Shown piece by piece: positions 27,882-37,711 of a stretch of 64,000 nucleotides of DNA. A model generated the notes under the pieces. The model did not search any database. It was not told the DNA's origin and worked only from the letters and a program-made list of their open reading frames with translations. The DNA lies in assembly GCF_008042035.1 (NCBI RefSeq), contig NZ_RDBL01000002.1, positions 325,948-389,947 on the forward strand. The letters are read 5' to 3'. The stretch is from Streptomyces sp. col6. GTDB taxonomy: Bacteria > Actinomycetota > Actinomycetes > Streptomycetales > Streptomycetaceae. The stretch's first letter is position 1; every line of letters begins with the position of its first letter. The position numbers and the translations under genes were made by a program.

Positions 27882-27904
27882 AAAGTCTCCGACCGCGCGA
27901 CTTT
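27882..27904. promoter_or_regulatory. Inverted repeat upstream of histidine kinase
   Basis: AAAGTC and GACTTT are separated by 11 bp, about 60 bp upstream of the kinase start. Symmetrical GACTTT-type sites are common upstream of NarL-type two-component operons in Streptomyces and could mediate autoregulation. Confidence 0.45.
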
Positions 27905-27963
27905 GGTCGCTCCGGCGCCCCGAAGCCCCGGAAGCCGCCGCCCACCTGCGTAGCTTTGACGAT

Positions 27964-29184
27964 ATGACGCGTACGGAGTACCCCTGGCTGCTGCCCTCGG
28001 CGATGGCCGACCCCGAGCTGCCGGGCGACCGAGGCCGGTCCCGCCGCACCGTGCGGGACTGGGCCGTCGACCTCACGGCCTTCCTCTGCGCGGCGGGCAT
28101 CGGCCTGGCGGCCCTCACCACCATCGAGGCCGACCCCACCACATCGGACACCTTCGTGCTGGTGGACTCCCTCGTCGGCGCCGCCGCCTGCTGCGCCCTG
28201 TGGTTCCGGCGGCGCTGGCCGGTCGGGCTGGCCGTCGCCCTGACCCTGCTGTCCACCGTGGAGCCCGTCGCGGCCGGGGCCCTGCTGGTGGCGCTGTTCA
28301 GCGTGGCCGTCCACCGGCCGTTCCGGCCGGTCGCCCTCGTCGGCGCCGGGGCCCTCGTCGTCGTCCCCGTACAGCCGTATCTGCGCCCCGACCCGAACAC
28401 GTCGTTCCTCGCGTCCACCATCATCGGGGTCCTGCTGATCCTGCTCGTCCTCAGCTGGGGCATGGTCGTGCGCTCCCGCCGCCAGCTCGTCATCTCCCTG
28501 CGGGAACGCGCCCGGCGCGCCGAGACCGAGGCCGCCCTGCGCGCCGAACAGGCCCAGCGGCTCGCCCGCGAGGACATCGCACGCGAGATGCACGACGTGC
28601 TCGCCCACCGGCTGACCCTGCTCAGCGTCCACGCCGGGGCCCTGGAATTCCGGCCCGACGCACCCCCGCCCGAGGTCGCCCGCGCCGCCGGAGTCATCCG
28701 GGACAGCGCGCACGAGGCGCTCCAGGACCTCCGCGAGATCATCGGCGTACTGCGCAGCCCGCGCGACGGGGACACCGACGGCAACCGGCCGCAGCCCACT
28801 CTCGCCACGCTCGACGCCCTGATCGCCGAATCCCGGCAGGCCGGCATGAAGGTCACCCTCGACAACCGGATCGACGACCCCGACGCCGTGCCCGCCGCCT
28901 CCGGGCGCACCGTCTACCGCATCGCCCAGGAAGCCCTGACCAACGCCCGCAAGCACGCCCCCGGCGCCGAGGTCACCGTCACCGTCACCGGCGGCCCCGG
29001 CCCCGGCATCACCGCCGAGGTGCGCAACCCGGCCCCCACCGAACCCTTCGCCCGGGTGCCCGGCTCCGGCCAGGGACTCATCGGCCTCACCGAGCGGGCC
29101 ACCCTCGCCGGGGGCAGCCTCGACCACGGGCCGGAACCCGGTGGGGGGTTCGCGGTCCGGGCCTGGCTACCGTGGGCCTCATGA
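27964..29184 (+). CDS. Sensor histidine kinase (HisKA_3)
   Basis: 406 residues, ATG 27964. Four membrane helices (about residues 35-165, including LTAFLCAAGIGLAALTTI and VALVGAGALVVVPV) precede a charged coiled region. The HisKA_3 H-box REMHDVLAHRLTLLSVHAG (His near 215) and an HATPase_c domain follow (ALTNARKHAPGA, then GQGLIGLTERATLAGG). No extracytoplasmic sensor domain, so it probably senses the membrane. The coupled regulator starts at 29181 (ATGA overlap). Confidence 0.92.
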   Translation: MTRTEYPWLLPSAMADPELPGDRGRSRRTVRDWAVDLTAFLCAAGIGLAALTTIEADPTTSDTFVLVDSLVGAAACCALWFRRRWPVGLAVALTLLSTVEPVAAGALLVALFSVAVHRPFRPVALVGAGALVVVPVQPYLRPDPNTSFLASTIIGVLLILLVLSWGMVVRSRRQLVISLRERARRAETEAALRAEQAQRLAREDIAREMHDVLAHRLTLLSVHAGALEFRPDAPPPEVARAAGVIRDSAHEALQDLREIIGVLRSPRDGDTDGNRPQPTLATLDALIAESRQAGMKVTLDNRIDDPDAVPAASGRTVYRIAQEALTNARKHAPGAEVTVTVTGGPGPGITAEVRNPAPTEPFARVPGSGQGLIGLTERATLAGGSLDHGPEPGGGFAVRAWLPWAS

Positions 29185-29885
29185 TCACCCCCGCCGGGCC
29201 CGTCCGGCTGCTCATCATCGACGACGACCCGCTCGTCCGGGCCGGCCTCACCCTGATGCTGGGCGGCGCCGACGACATCGACATCGTGGGGGAGGGCGCC
29301 GACGGCAGCCAGGCCGCCGCCCTCGTCGACCGGCTGCGGCCCGACGTGGTCCTGATGGACATCCGGATGCCGGTCATGGACGGGCTGAGCGCCACCGAAC
29401 TGCTGCGCCGGCGCCCGGACGCCCCCGAGATCGTCGTCCTGACCACCTTCCACGCCGACGAACAGGTCCTCCGCGCCATCCGCGCCGGAGCCGCCGGCTT
29501 CGTCCTCAAGGACACCCCGCCCGCCCAGATCGTCGAGTCGGTGCGCCGCGTCGCGGCCGGCGACCCGGTCCTGTCGCCCGCGGTCACCCGGCAGCTCATG
29601 GCCCGCGCGGCCGGCCCCGGACGCGAGGAACGGGTGGACCGGACCGCACGGGCGCGCGAACGACTCGCGCTGCTCGCCGACCGGGAACGCGAGGTGGCCG
29701 TCGCCGTGGGACAGGGGCGGTCCAACGCGGAGATCGCCGCGACGCTCTACCTCAGCGTCGCCACGGTGAAGACCCAGGTCTCCCGCATCCTCGCCAAGTT
29801 CGGCTTCAACAACCGGGTCCAGATCGCCCTGCTCGTCCACGACGCCGGTCTGCTCGACGACGAGAGCGGATCGAGCCTGCCCTGA
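29181..29885 (+). CDS. NarL/LuxR-type response regulator
   Basis: 234 residues from ATG 29181, overlapping the kinase stop. The receiver has LLIIDDDPLV, phospho-Asp in VVLMDIRMPVMDG, Thr in VLTTFHADE and Lys in FVLKDTPP. The LuxR DNA-binding domain is LADREREVAVAVGQGRSNAE with ATVKTQVSRILAKFG. The cytochrome P450 follows 84 bp downstream on the same strand and may be a target, although no dedicated site was recognised in that gap. Confidence 0.93.
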   Translation: MITPAGPVRLLIIDDDPLVRAGLTLMLGGADDIDIVGEGADGSQAAALVDRLRPDVVLMDIRMPVMDGLSATELLRRRPDAPEIVVLTTFHADEQVLRAIRAGAAGFVLKDTPPAQIVESVRRVAAGDPVLSPAVTRQLMARAAGPGREERVDRTARARERLALLADREREVAVAVGQGRSNAEIAATLYLSVATVKTQVSRILAKFGFNNRVQIALLVHDAGLLDDESGSSLP

Positions 29886-29969
29886 AGGCTCGTTCCCGGC
29901 GGGCCGCCCGGCCTACGCTGAACGGGCCGGCCCCAAGGGCCGGGACGAAGCGACCGGGAGGGTGGGCCC

Positions 29970-31145
29970 ATGTCCGAAGTCGAGGTAGATCTGCGCGGGT
30001 TGACCGATTTCACCGCGGATCCCTATCCCTACTACGACCGGATGCGCGCCGCCGGGCCCGTACACCTCATCCGCACCGACGAGTTCGAGCGGGCCTGGCT
30101 CGTCGTCGGCTACGACGAGGGCCGGGCGGTCCTCGCCGACCAGCGCTTCGGCAAGGACTGGCGGGCGCTGCCCGGCGAGATGGGCGGCGACCCGATCAAC
30201 GCCAACATGCTGGAGATGGACGCCCCCGACCACACCCGGCTGCGCAAGCTCGTCGTCCGCGCCTTCACTCCGCGCCGGATCGAGGCGCTGCGCCCCCGGG
30301 TCCAGGAGATCACCGACGGACTGCTCGACGTGATGGTCCCGGAAGGCCGCGCCGACCTTGTGGACGCGCTCGCCTTCCCGCTGCCGATGACCGTCATCTG
30401 CGAGCTGATCGGCGTCCCCGACCTGGACCGGTCCGCCTTCCGCAAGCTGTCCAACGGGGTGGTCGCCCCCGCGAACGCGCTGGAGGAGGGCGAGTCGATC
30501 CGCGCCATGGGCGTCTATCTCGGCGAGCTGATCGAGGACAAGCGCCGCTCACCCGGCGACGACCTGCTGAGCGCGCTGATCGCCGCCCGCGACGAGGACG
30601 ACGTCGCGCTGTCGCCGGACGAGCTGGTCGGCATGGCCTTCCTGCTGCTCGTCGCCGGCCACGAGACGACGGTCAACCTCATCTCCAACGGCGTCCGCGC
30701 CCTGCTCGCCCACCCCGACCAGCTCGCCGCGCTGCGCGCCGACCCGGGCCTCCTCGACGGCGCGATCGAGGAGATGCTGCGCTACGACGGACCCGTGGAG
30801 ACGGCCACCATCCGGTTCGCCCGGGAACGCGTCGAGATCGGCTCCCGCACCGTCGAGCCCGGTGAAGCGGTGCTGGTCTCGCTCGCCGGCTCCGACCGCG
30901 ACCCGGCCCGCTTCCCGGAGCCCGACCGCTTCGACATCCGGCGCGACACCCGCGGCCACCTCGCCTTCGGGCACGGCATCCACTTCTGCCTGGGGGCGCC
31001 GCTGGCCCGGATGGAGGGCCGCATCGCCGTCCGTACGCTCCTGGAGCGCTGCCCCGGCCTGGAGGCCGATCCGGAAGGCGCCCCGTTCGACTGGCTGCCC
31101 GGCACGCTGATCCGGGGAGTGCGCCGCCTGCCGGTGCGCTGGTGA
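29970..31145 (+). CDS. Cytochrome P450
   Basis: 391 residues, ATG 29970 with GGGAGGGT upstream. Soluble bacterial P450 with all key motifs: I-helix AGHETT (about residue 233), ExxR as EEML-R, and haem-binding FGHGIHFCLGAPLAR with the thiolate Cys near residue 340. Style is CYP105/CYP107-like. No ferredoxin or reductase gene is adjacent, so it must borrow redox partners. No biosynthetic cluster surrounds it, hence substrate is unknown; xenobiotic or stand-alone secondary metabolism are both possible. Confidence 0.93.
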   Translation: MSEVEVDLRGLTDFTADPYPYYDRMRAAGPVHLIRTDEFERAWLVVGYDEGRAVLADQRFGKDWRALPGEMGGDPINANMLEMDAPDHTRLRKLVVRAFTPRRIEALRPRVQEITDGLLDVMVPEGRADLVDALAFPLPMTVICELIGVPDLDRSAFRKLSNGVVAPANALEEGESIRAMGVYLGELIEDKRRSPGDDLLSALIAARDEDDVALSPDELVGMAFLLLVAGHETTVNLISNGVRALLAHPDQLAALRADPGLLDGAIEEMLRYDGPVETATIRFARERVEIGSRTVEPGEAVLVSLAGSDRDPARFPEPDRFDIRRDTRGHLAFGHGIHFCLGAPLARMEGRIAVRTLLERCPGLEADPEGAPFDWLPGTLIRGVRRLPVRW

Positions 31146-31285
31146 GCGACGCGCCGCCCGCCTCCGCGTGCCCCTCCGGGTGACGGCGGGGCGGGCTCGG
31201 GGATACTTGCCCAGCCGGGCCGGGACCACACAGGGCCCCGGCACCACCGGGAGCACAGCGAGCAGCACAAGAAGGGCACGGCGTC

Positions 31286-32299
31286 GTGGCAAGGGTTCGG
31301 ACAGGGGTACGTGCGATGGGCGCCGTGCTTGCGGCGGTGCTGGGGGTGTCCCTCATGGGATGCAGCAGCACCGGCGGCAAGCGGGCGGAGGAGCGTGCGG
31401 CCAAGGCCGCGGCCGAGGGCCGGGCCGCGGTGAACACGCCCCGCTGGACCTTCGCCATGGTCACCCACTCGGGCGACGGCGACACCTTCTGGGACATCGT
31501 CCAGAAGGGCGCCGAGATGGCGGCCAAGAAGGACAACATCAACTTCCTGTACTCGAAGAACGACGAGGGCCAGCAGCAGGCCCAGCTCGTGCAGGCGGCC
31601 ATCGACAAGAAGGTCGACGGGCTGATCGTCACGCTCGCCAAGCCCGACGCCATGAAGGACGTCGTCGCCAAGGCCGTCCGCGCCGGCATCCCCGTCATCA
31701 CGGTGAACTCCGGCTCCGCCGAGTCCAAGGCGTACGGCGCCCTCACCCACATCGGCCAGGACGAGTCCATCGCCGGCGAGGCCGTCGGCGAGGAACTGAA
31801 CAAGCGCGGCCGCAAGAAGGCCCTGTGCATCCTGCACGAGCAGGGCAACGTGGGCCACGAGCAGCGCTGCGCCGGAGTGAAGAAGACCTTCGACGGCCGG
31901 CTGCAGAACCTGTACGTGGAGGGCACCAACATGCCCGACGTCCAGGCGTCCATCGAGGCCAAGCTCCAGTCCGACAAGGACATCGACGCCGTCGTCACGC
32001 TCGGCGCCCCCTTCGCGGACGCCGCCGTCAAGGCGAAGCAGACCGCCGGCAGCAAGGCCGAGATCGACACCTTCGACCTGAACTCCAAGGTCGCCGCCTC
32101 GCTCCAGTCCAAGACCCTCGGCTTCGCCGTCGACCAGCAGCCCTACCTCCAGGGCTACGAGGCCGTCGACCTGCTCTGGCTCTACCGCTACAACCGCAAC
32201 GTGCTCGGCGGTGGCCGTCCGGTGCTGACCGGCCCGCAGATCATCACCTCCGACGACGCCGCCCAGCTCGCCGAGTACGCCGACCGGGGCACCCGATGA
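31286..32299 (+). CDS. Sugar ABC transporter substrate-binding lipoprotein (CUT2)
   Basis: 337 residues, GTG 31286. Lipoprotein signal peptide with lipobox LMGCSS (Cys near residue 26), then a periplasmic-binding-protein type 1 fold of the ribose/fructose class (Peripla_BP_4): [44 protein letters not shown], and ITSDD near the end. It delivers a pentose or hexose to the membrane permease. First gene of a coupled operon (ATGA overlap with the permease) that continues with an ATPase and a ROK kinase. Confidence 0.92.
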   Translation: MARVRTGVRAMGAVLAAVLGVSLMGCSSTGGKRAEERAAKAAAEGRAAVNTPRWTFAMVTHSGDGDTFWDIVQKGAEMAAKKDNINFLYSKNDEGQQQAQLVQAAIDKKVDGLIVTLAKPDAMKDVVAKAVRAGIPVITVNSGSAESKAYGALTHIGQDESIAGEAVGEELNKRGRKKALCILHEQGNVGHEQRCAGVKKTFDGRLQNLYVEGTNMPDVQASIEAKLQSDKDIDAVVTLGAPFADAAVKAKQTAGSKAEIDTFDLNSKVAASLQSKTLGFAVDQQPYLQGYEAVDLLWLYRYNRNVLGGGRPVLTGPQIITSDDAAQLAEYADRGTR

Positions 32300-33342
32300 C
32301 CGCCGGCCCCGGATCGTCCGCCGTCGTCGACGAGCGGCTGGTGCGCACCTCACCGCTGCGCAAGCTCCTCGGCCGCCCGGAGCTGGGCTCCGTCGTCGGC
32401 GCGCTCGCGGTCTTCCTCTTCTTCGCGCTTGTCGCCGACAGCTTCCTGCGCGCCACCAGCTTCGGGACCGTGCTGTACGCGGCCTCCATCATCGGGATCA
32501 TGGCGGCGCCGGTCGCGCTGCTGATGATCGGCGGCGAGTTCGACCTGTCCGCCGGTGTGATGGTCACCAGCTCCGCGCTGATCTCGTCGATGTTCAGCTA
32601 CCAGATGACGGCCAACGTCTGGGTCGGCGTCTTCGTGTCCTTGCTGGTCACGCTCGCCATCGGCGCGTTCAACGGCTTCATGCTGACCCGCACGAAACTC
32701 CCCAGCTTCATCATCACGCTGGGCACGTTCCTCATGCTGACCGGCCTGAACCTGGGCTTCACCAAGCTGATCAGCGGCACCGTCTCGACGAAGACCATCG
32801 GCAACATGGAGGGCTTCCCCTCCGCCCGCAAGCTCTTCGCCTCGTACTGGACCGTCGGCGGCGTCGAGCTGAAGGTGACGCTCCTGTGGTGGGCCGGCCT
32901 GGTGGCCGTCGCCACCTGGATCCTGCTCCGCACCCGCTTCGGCAACTGGATCTTCGCGGTCGGCGGCGGGGCGGACGCGGCCCGCGCGGTCGGCGTCCCG
33001 GTGATCCGGACGAAGATCGGTCTCTACCTCGGCGTCGCCTTCGCCGCCTGGGTCTCCGGGCAGCACCTGCTGTTCAGCTACGACGTCGTGCAGTCCGGCG
33101 AGGGCGTCGGCAACGAGCTGACCTACATCATCGCCGCCGTCATCGGCGGCTGTCTGATCACCGGCGGCTACGGCTCCGCGATCGGCTCGGCGGTCGGTGC
33201 CTTCATCTTCGGCATGACCAGCAAGGGCATCGTGTACGCGGAGTGGAACCCGGACTGGTTCAAGTTCTTCCTGGGAGCGATGCTGCTCCTGGCCACCCTG
33301 CTCAACGCATGGGTACGCAAGCGCGCGGAGGCGACGAAATGA
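32296..33342 (+). CDS. Sugar ABC transporter permease (CUT2)
   Basis: 348 residues, ATG 32296. Eight to ten membrane helices of the BPD_transp_2 family, with the signature [20 protein letters not shown] and the conserved coupling segment [17 protein letters not shown] (about residues 220-240), then [12 protein letters not shown]. Forms the homodimeric channel for the binding protein encoded upstream. Overlaps both neighbours by 4 bp. Confidence 0.93.
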   Translation: MTAGPGSSAVVDERLVRTSPLRKLLGRPELGSVVGALAVFLFFALVADSFLRATSFGTVLYAASIIGIMAAPVALLMIGGEFDLSAGVMVTSSALISSMFSYQMTANVWVGVFVSLLVTLAIGAFNGFMLTRTKLPSFIITLGTFLMLTGLNLGFTKLISGTVSTKTIGNMEGFPSARKLFASYWTVGGVELKVTLLWWAGLVAVATWILLRTRFGNWIFAVGGGADAARAVGVPVIRTKIGLYLGVAFAAWVSGQHLLFSYDVVQSGEGVGNELTYIIAAVIGGCLITGGYGSAIGSAVGAFIFGMTSKGIVYAEWNPDWFKFFLGAMLLLATLLNAWVRKRAEATK

Positions 33343-34181
33343 CGGCCCCCCAGGCCCAGGACGGGCCGCAGGACGCCGGCCGGCAGGCTCTCGTCGAGCT
33401 CGACGACGTGGCCAAGTACTACGGCAACATCAAGGCGCTGGAAGGCGTCTCGCTGGAGGTCCACGCGGGCGAGATCTCCTGCGTCCTCGGCGACAATGGC
33501 GCCGGCAAGTCCACCCTCATCAAGATCATCGCGGGGCTGCACCGGCACGACGCCGGGCGGTTCCTCGTCGACGGCGAGGAGACCACCCTCGCCAACCCGC
33601 GCGACGCCCTGGACCGGGGCATCGCCACGGTCTACCAGGACCTGGCCGTCGTCCCGCTGATGCCCGTCTGGCGCAACTTCTTCCTCGGCTCCGAGCCGAC
33701 GACCGGCGCAGGACCGTTCAAGCGCCTCGACGTCAAGCTGATGCGCGAGACGACCCGCTCGGCCCTGCTGCGCATGGGCATCGACCTGCGCGACGTGGAC
33801 CAGCCCATCGGCACCCTGTCCGGCGGCGAGCGCCAGTGCGTGGCCATCGCCCGCGCCGTCCACTTCGGCGCGAAGATCCTCGTCCTGGACGAGCCGACGG
33901 CCGCGCTCGGCGTCAAGCAGTCCGGGGTCGTCCTGAAGTACATCGCCGCCGCCCGGGACGCCGGCCTCGGCGTGGTCCTCATCACCCACAACCCGCACCA
34001 CGCGTACCTCGTCGGTGACCGGTTCGTCCTGCTCAAGCGGGGCGTCATGGCCGGCAGCCACACCAAGGAGAGCATCACGCTCGACGAGCTGACCCGCCAG
34101 ATGGCGGGCGGCAGCGAGCTGGAGGAGCTGAGCCACGAGCTGAAGCGCGCCACCGGCCCGGGTCCCGTCGACAAGGCGTAG
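33339..34181 (+). CDS. Sugar ABC transporter ATPase, single-NBD (FrcA-like)
   Basis: 280 residues, ATG 33339. One ABC domain: Walker [11 protein letters not shown]-loop [10 protein letters not shown], signature [14 protein letters not shown], Walker [14 protein letters not shown]-loop ITHN. Most CUT2 importers use a roughly 500-residue ATPase with two domains (RbsA type). This one is half-length like FrcA of the fructose importers, so it should act as a homodimer. The association with a downstream ROK kinase also parallels frc operons. Confidence 0.92.
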   Translation: MTAPQAQDGPQDAGRQALVELDDVAKYYGNIKALEGVSLEVHAGEISCVLGDNGAGKSTLIKIIAGLHRHDAGRFLVDGEETTLANPRDALDRGIATVYQDLAVVPLMPVWRNFFLGSEPTTGAGPFKRLDVKLMRETTRSALLRMGIDLRDVDQPIGTLSGGERQCVAIARAVHFGAKILVLDEPTAALGVKQSGVVLKYIAAARDAGLGVVLITHNPHHAYLVGDRFVLLKRGVMAGSHTKESITLDELTRQMAGGSELEELSHELKRATGPGPVDKA

Positions 34182-34304
34182 GACCACAGCCCGTCCGCCC
34201 CGTCCGACGGCCGCACCCTCCGGGCAGTGGCAGAATCGGGACGGACGGGCGCCGTCCGCCACCGGGACCACACCCTCCCGGTCACACCGATCCACCCAGG
34301 GACG

Positions 34305-35468
34305 ATGAGCACGTACCGCGACTTCGCACACCGCGGCTCCGCCCGCGCCACCGTCCTGCGGACCGTGGGCACCCGGGAGAGGCGCTCCCATCTGACGGCG
34401 CCCCGGGTCCCCACCGTCGGTATCGACATCGGCGGGACCAAGGTCATGGCCGGTGTCGTCGACGCCGACGGCACGATCCTGGAGACGGTGCGCACCGAGA
34501 CCCCGGACAAGTCCAAGAGCCCCAAGGTCGTCGAGGACACCATCGTCGAACTGGTCCTCGACCTCTCCGACCGCCACGACGTGCACGCCGTCGGCATCGG
34601 CGCGGCCGGCTGGGTCGACGCGGACCGCTCCAAGGTGCTCTTCGCCCCGCACCTCGCCTGGCGCGACGAGCCCCTGCGCGACGCCATCGCCTCCCGGCTC
34701 GTCGTCCCCGTCATGGTGGACAACGACGCCAACACGGCCGCCTGGGCCGAGTGGCGCTTCGGCGCGGGGCGCGGCGAGGACCACCTCGTCATGATCACGC
34801 TCGGCACCGGCATCGGCGGCGCCATCCTGGAGGACGGCCAGGTCAAGCGCGGCAAGTACGGCGTCGCCGGTGAGTTCGGCCACATGCAGGTCGTGCCCGG
34901 CGGCCACCGCTGCCCCTGCGGCAACCGCGGCTGCTGGGAGCAGTACAGCTCCGGCAACGCGCTGGTCCGCGAGGCCCGCGAGCTGGCCGCCGCCGACTCC
35001 CCGGTCGCCCACCAGATCATCGAGCGGGTCAAGGGCAACATCCCCGACATCACGGGACCGCTCATCACCGAACTGGCCCGCGAGGGCGACGCGATGTGCG
35101 TCGAACTCCTCCAGGACATCGGCCAGTGGCTCGGCGTCGGCCTCGCCAATCTGGCCGCCGCGCTCGACCCCTCCTGCTTCGTCATCGGAGGCGGCGTCAG
35201 CGCCGCAGACGACCTCCTCATCGGACCGGCCAGGGACGCCTTCAAGCGCCACCTCACCGGCCGCGGCTACCGCCCCGAGGCCAAGATCGCGAAGGCGCAG
35301 CTCGGCCCGGAGGCGGGTATGGTCGGCGCGGCCGACCTCGCCCGGCTGGTGGCCCGCCGCTTCCGCCGCACCAACCGCCGCCGCGTCGAGCGGTACGAGC
35401 GGTACGCGCAGATCTACGACCAGGCCGCGAGCACCCTCCGCAGCAACCGCAACACCCGCACCTCGTAG
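34305..35468 (+). CDS. ROK-family sugar kinase (glucokinase-like)
   Basis: 387 residues from ATG 34305, with AGGGAC upstream. After a basic N-terminal extension of about 35 residues comes the phosphate-binding VGIDIGGTKVMAG, the catalytic VDNDANTAAWAE, LGTGIGGAI, and the zinc/ROK signature GHRCPCGNRGCWEQYSSGNA with EFGHMQV. There is no winged-helix DNA-binding domain, so it is an enzyme and not a ROK repressor. It presumably phosphorylates the sugar brought in by the upstream ABC system. Confidence 0.92.
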   Translation: MSTYRDFAHRGSARATVLRTVGTRERRSHLTAPRVPTVGIDIGGTKVMAGVVDADGTILETVRTETPDKSKSPKVVEDTIVELVLDLSDRHDVHAVGIGAAGWVDADRSKVLFAPHLAWRDEPLRDAIASRLVVPVMVDNDANTAAWAEWRFGAGRGEDHLVMITLGTGIGGAILEDGQVKRGKYGVAGEFGHMQVVPGGHRCPCGNRGCWEQYSSGNALVREARELAAADSPVAHQIIERVKGNIPDITGPLITELAREGDAMCVELLQDIGQWLGVGLANLAAALDPSCFVIGGGVSAADDLLIGPARDAFKRHLTGRGYRPEAKIAKAQLGPEAGMVGAADLARLVARRFRRTNRRRVERYERYAQIYDQAASTLRSNRNTRTS

Positions 35469-35482
35469 GGACCCCCACACCC

Positions 35483-36079
35483 ATGACCGCAGCCGAGCAC
35501 CCCGTCGTGCCGCGCCAGTCCCCGCCGCCGGACGACGAAGAGGGGCGGCGGGGCGAGACCCGCAGGCACCTGATCCGCCGGCGCCTGATCACCGCGACGA
35601 TCATCGTGCTGCTCATCGGCGTCCCGGCCGGCTATCTGCTGATCTCGGCGGGCCAGAGCCGCCGCTCCGGCCAGGACAAGGCCGCCGAGGCCGCCGCGCA
35701 GGGACTGCGTCCCGGCTGGCCGTCGCGGATGCTGCGCCGGATCTTCGAGGTGCCGATCCCCGGCTATGCGACCGAGGTCCAGTACTACGAGACGAACAAC
35801 TGGAAGGCCAGCCGGATGTACGCGCAGTTCCGTACGACGTCCAACGGCCTGGACAGCTTCCTGACCGCGATCGGCACCGGCCGCGCGGCCCTGGAGCCCG
35901 GCAAGGTCACCATCGGCGAGCGCGACACGAAGATCGCCGGCTGGTACTTCGGCAAGGGCGTCTCCTGGGCGGGCACCACCCACACCAACAAGGACCCTCG
36001 CCCCACCCAGGACATCACCGTCGACATGACGGACCCGATGTCACCCGTCGTCTACGTCGTCTCCGCCGCGACCCCCTGA
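35483..36079 (+). CDS. Membrane-anchored hypothetical protein
   Basis: 198 residues from ATG 35483, 14 bp after the kinase. An Arg-rich cytoplasmic N-terminus is followed by one membrane helix (LITATIIVLLIGVPAGYLLIS, about residues 35-55). The extracytoplasmic domain contains TEVQYYETNNWKASRMYAQFRTT and GWYFGKGVSWAG. I do not recognise a family. Same strand and close spacing suggest it belongs to the sugar operon. Its last 39 bp overlap, tail to tail, the convergent PEP-mutase-like gene. Confidence 0.75.
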   Translation: MTAAEHPVVPRQSPPPDDEEGRRGETRRHLIRRRLITATIIVLLIGVPAGYLLISAGQSRRSGQDKAAEAAAQGLRPGWPSRMLRRIFEVPIPGYATEVQYYETNNWKASRMYAQFRTTSNGLDSFLTAIGTGRAALEPGKVTIGERDTKIAGWYFGKGVSWAGTTHTNKDPRPTQDITVDMTDPMSPVVYVVSAATP

Positions 36080-36964
36080 CGCGGCGGACGGCGCCAGCGC
36101 CTGCACGTCCCCGTACGACAGCGTCCCGCCCTTCACCGGCCGGCCGTCGCGGATCGCGGCGGCGGTGGCGACGGCCCCGGACAGCGCCTCCCGGTAGAGC
36201 AGTGAGCCGAGGCTGACCCGGCGCACGCCGAGGGCGCTCAGCTCGGCGGGGCCGGGCCCGGCCGGGCTGTACAGCACGTTCAGTGGCGTGACGAGGGCGG
36301 CGGTCAGGGCGGCGATGCCCGCCCGGTCGGCCAGCCCCGGCACGAACACCCCGTCCGCCCCGGCCCGCTCGTAGACCGCCAGCCGGTCCGCGGTCCGCCC
36401 CTGCTCGCACCCGAGCCAGTACGTGTCCGTGCGGGCGTTCACGAACAGCCCGGGTGCGGCCTCCTTGACGGCGGCGATCTTCGCTGCGTGCAGCCCGACG
36501 GGGGTCAGGGTGCCGTCCGGCCGGCCGTCCTCCAGATTGATCCCCGCCGCCCCCGCCTCCTGGAGCCGTCGGGCCAGTACGGCGACCTCGGCCGGGTCGT
36601 CGCTGAAGCCCCCCTCGGCGTCCACGCTGAACAGGAACGGACCCCGCCCCAGCCGCCGGGCCAGGGCCACGGTCGCCTCCTCGGTGGCCGCCGCCCCGTC
36701 CGCCAGGCCGAGGCCCGCCGCGACCCCGAGGCTGGTGGTCCCCACCGCCTCGAACCCCTCGGCGGCCAGCGCGGCGGCCGACGCGTAGTCCCAGGCATTG
36801 GGCAGCAGGAAGGCTTCGCCCCGGTGGTGGAGCCGGGCGAACGCGGTCATCGCGCGCCCGAGCAGCCCGTCGGCGTCCGGCGGGGGAGGGACGAGCGCGG
36901 GGTCGGCGGGGGCCGCCCGGGTTTCCGCGTACCGGCTGAACTCATGGGGCGTCGCGTGGCTCAT
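36041..36964 (-). CDS. Isocitrate lyase/PEP mutase family protein
   Basis: 307 residues from ATG 36964; upstream extension of the frame is antisense to the ArsR gene and is rejected. The PEP mutase/ICL barrel is recognisable from LLPNAWDYASAAALAAEGFEA, FSVDAEGGFS (metal-binding region), GINLEDGRPDG and VNARTDTYWLG. The usual ICL KKCGH loop is absent, so it is more likely a 2-methylisocitrate-lyase-like, carboxyPEP mutase-like or oxaloacetate-type enzyme. Divergent from an ArsR regulator, which probably controls it. Confidence 0.88.
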   Translation of the reverse strand: MSHATPHEFSRYAETRAAPADPALVPPPPDADGLLGRAMTAFARLHHRGEAFLLPNAWDYASAAALAAEGFEAVGTTSLGVAAGLGLADGAAATEEATVALARRLGRGPFLFSVDAEGGFSDDPAEVAVLARRLQEAGAAGINLEDGRPDGTLTPVGLHAAKIAAVKEAAPGLFVNARTDTYWLGCEQGRTADRLAVYERAGADGVFVPGLADRAGIAALTAALVTPLNVLYSPAGPGPAELSALGVRRVSLGSLLYREALSGAVATAAAIRDGRPVKGGTLSYGDVQALAPSAASGGRGGDDVDDG

Positions 36965-37029
36965 GGCTCCCACGCTAGGGCCGGAACACTTCGGCAGCCG
37001 CCGAACCGTCCCTGCGGCACCATGAAGGC

Positions 37030-37704
37030 ATGTCCTCACTCGCCGACACCGCCGCCCTCTTCGCCGACCGCACCCGGGCCGCCTTCTGCCAGGCGCTGCT
37101 GGACGGGCGCGCCTGGACGGCGGGCGAGCTGGCGCGGCACGCGGGCGTCGGCGCGTCCACCGCCAGCGAGCAGATCTCCCGCCTGGTCGCCGGCGGCCTG
37201 CTGGCCGAGGAGCGTCAGGGCCGGCACCGCTACGTACGGCTGGCCGGCCCGGAGGCCGCCGCCCTGACCGAGGCGCTTGCCGCGTACGCCCCGGGCACGC
37301 CCCGCCCGCACACCCTGGCCGCCTCCGGGCGCCAGGACGCCGAGGCACGGGCGCGCACCTGTTACGACCATCTGGCGGGCCGGCTGGGCGTGGCCCTGGC
37401 GGACGCGATGACCGCGCGCGGCCTGGTCGACACGGGCTCCGGGATCGCCGTCACCCCGGCGGGCCGGGACTGGCTGGCCGACGCCCTGGACTACCGGCAG
37501 CCCGCCGGCGCCCGCCGCCCCCTCGTCCGCACCTGCCTGGACTGGACCGAGCGCCGCTCCCACCTCGCCGGCGCCCTCGGCGCGGCCCTGTGCACGACGG
37601 CCCTGGAACGCGGCTGGGTGCGGCGGGTCGGCTCGGGGCGGGCGGTGAAGGTGACGCCGGAGGGGAGCGAGGCGTTCGGGAGACTGCTCGGGGTGGAAGC
37701 GTGA
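37030..37704 (+). CDS. ArsR-family winged-helix regulator
   Basis: 224 residues, ATG 37030. The N-terminal winged helix (LFADRTRAAFCQALLD, ELARHAGVGASTASEQISRL, EERQGRHRYVRLA) is typical ArsR. The metal-binding Cys pair of ArsR/SmtB is not evident, and a C-terminal domain of unknown ligand follows (CYDHLAGRLGVALADAM and a repeat of the winged region). The gene is 65 bp divergent from the PEP-mutase-like enzyme, the usual arrangement for this regulator type. Confidence 0.9.
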   Translation: MSSLADTAALFADRTRAAFCQALLDGRAWTAGELARHAGVGASTASEQISRLVAGGLLAEERQGRHRYVRLAGPEAAALTEALAAYAPGTPRPHTLAASGRQDAEARARTCYDHLAGRLGVALADAMTARGLVDTGSGIAVTPAGRDWLADALDYRQPAGARRPLVRTCLDWTERRSHLAGALGAALCTTALERGWVRRVGSGRAVKVTPEGSEAFGRLLGVEA

Positions 37705-37711
37705 GCGGGCG

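Noticed and set aside
27964..31145. Two-component system plus P450 as a biosynthetic gene cluster
   Set aside because: No scaffold-forming enzyme, tailoring partner or resistance gene is adjacent; neighbours are a sugar importer and unrelated transport genes.
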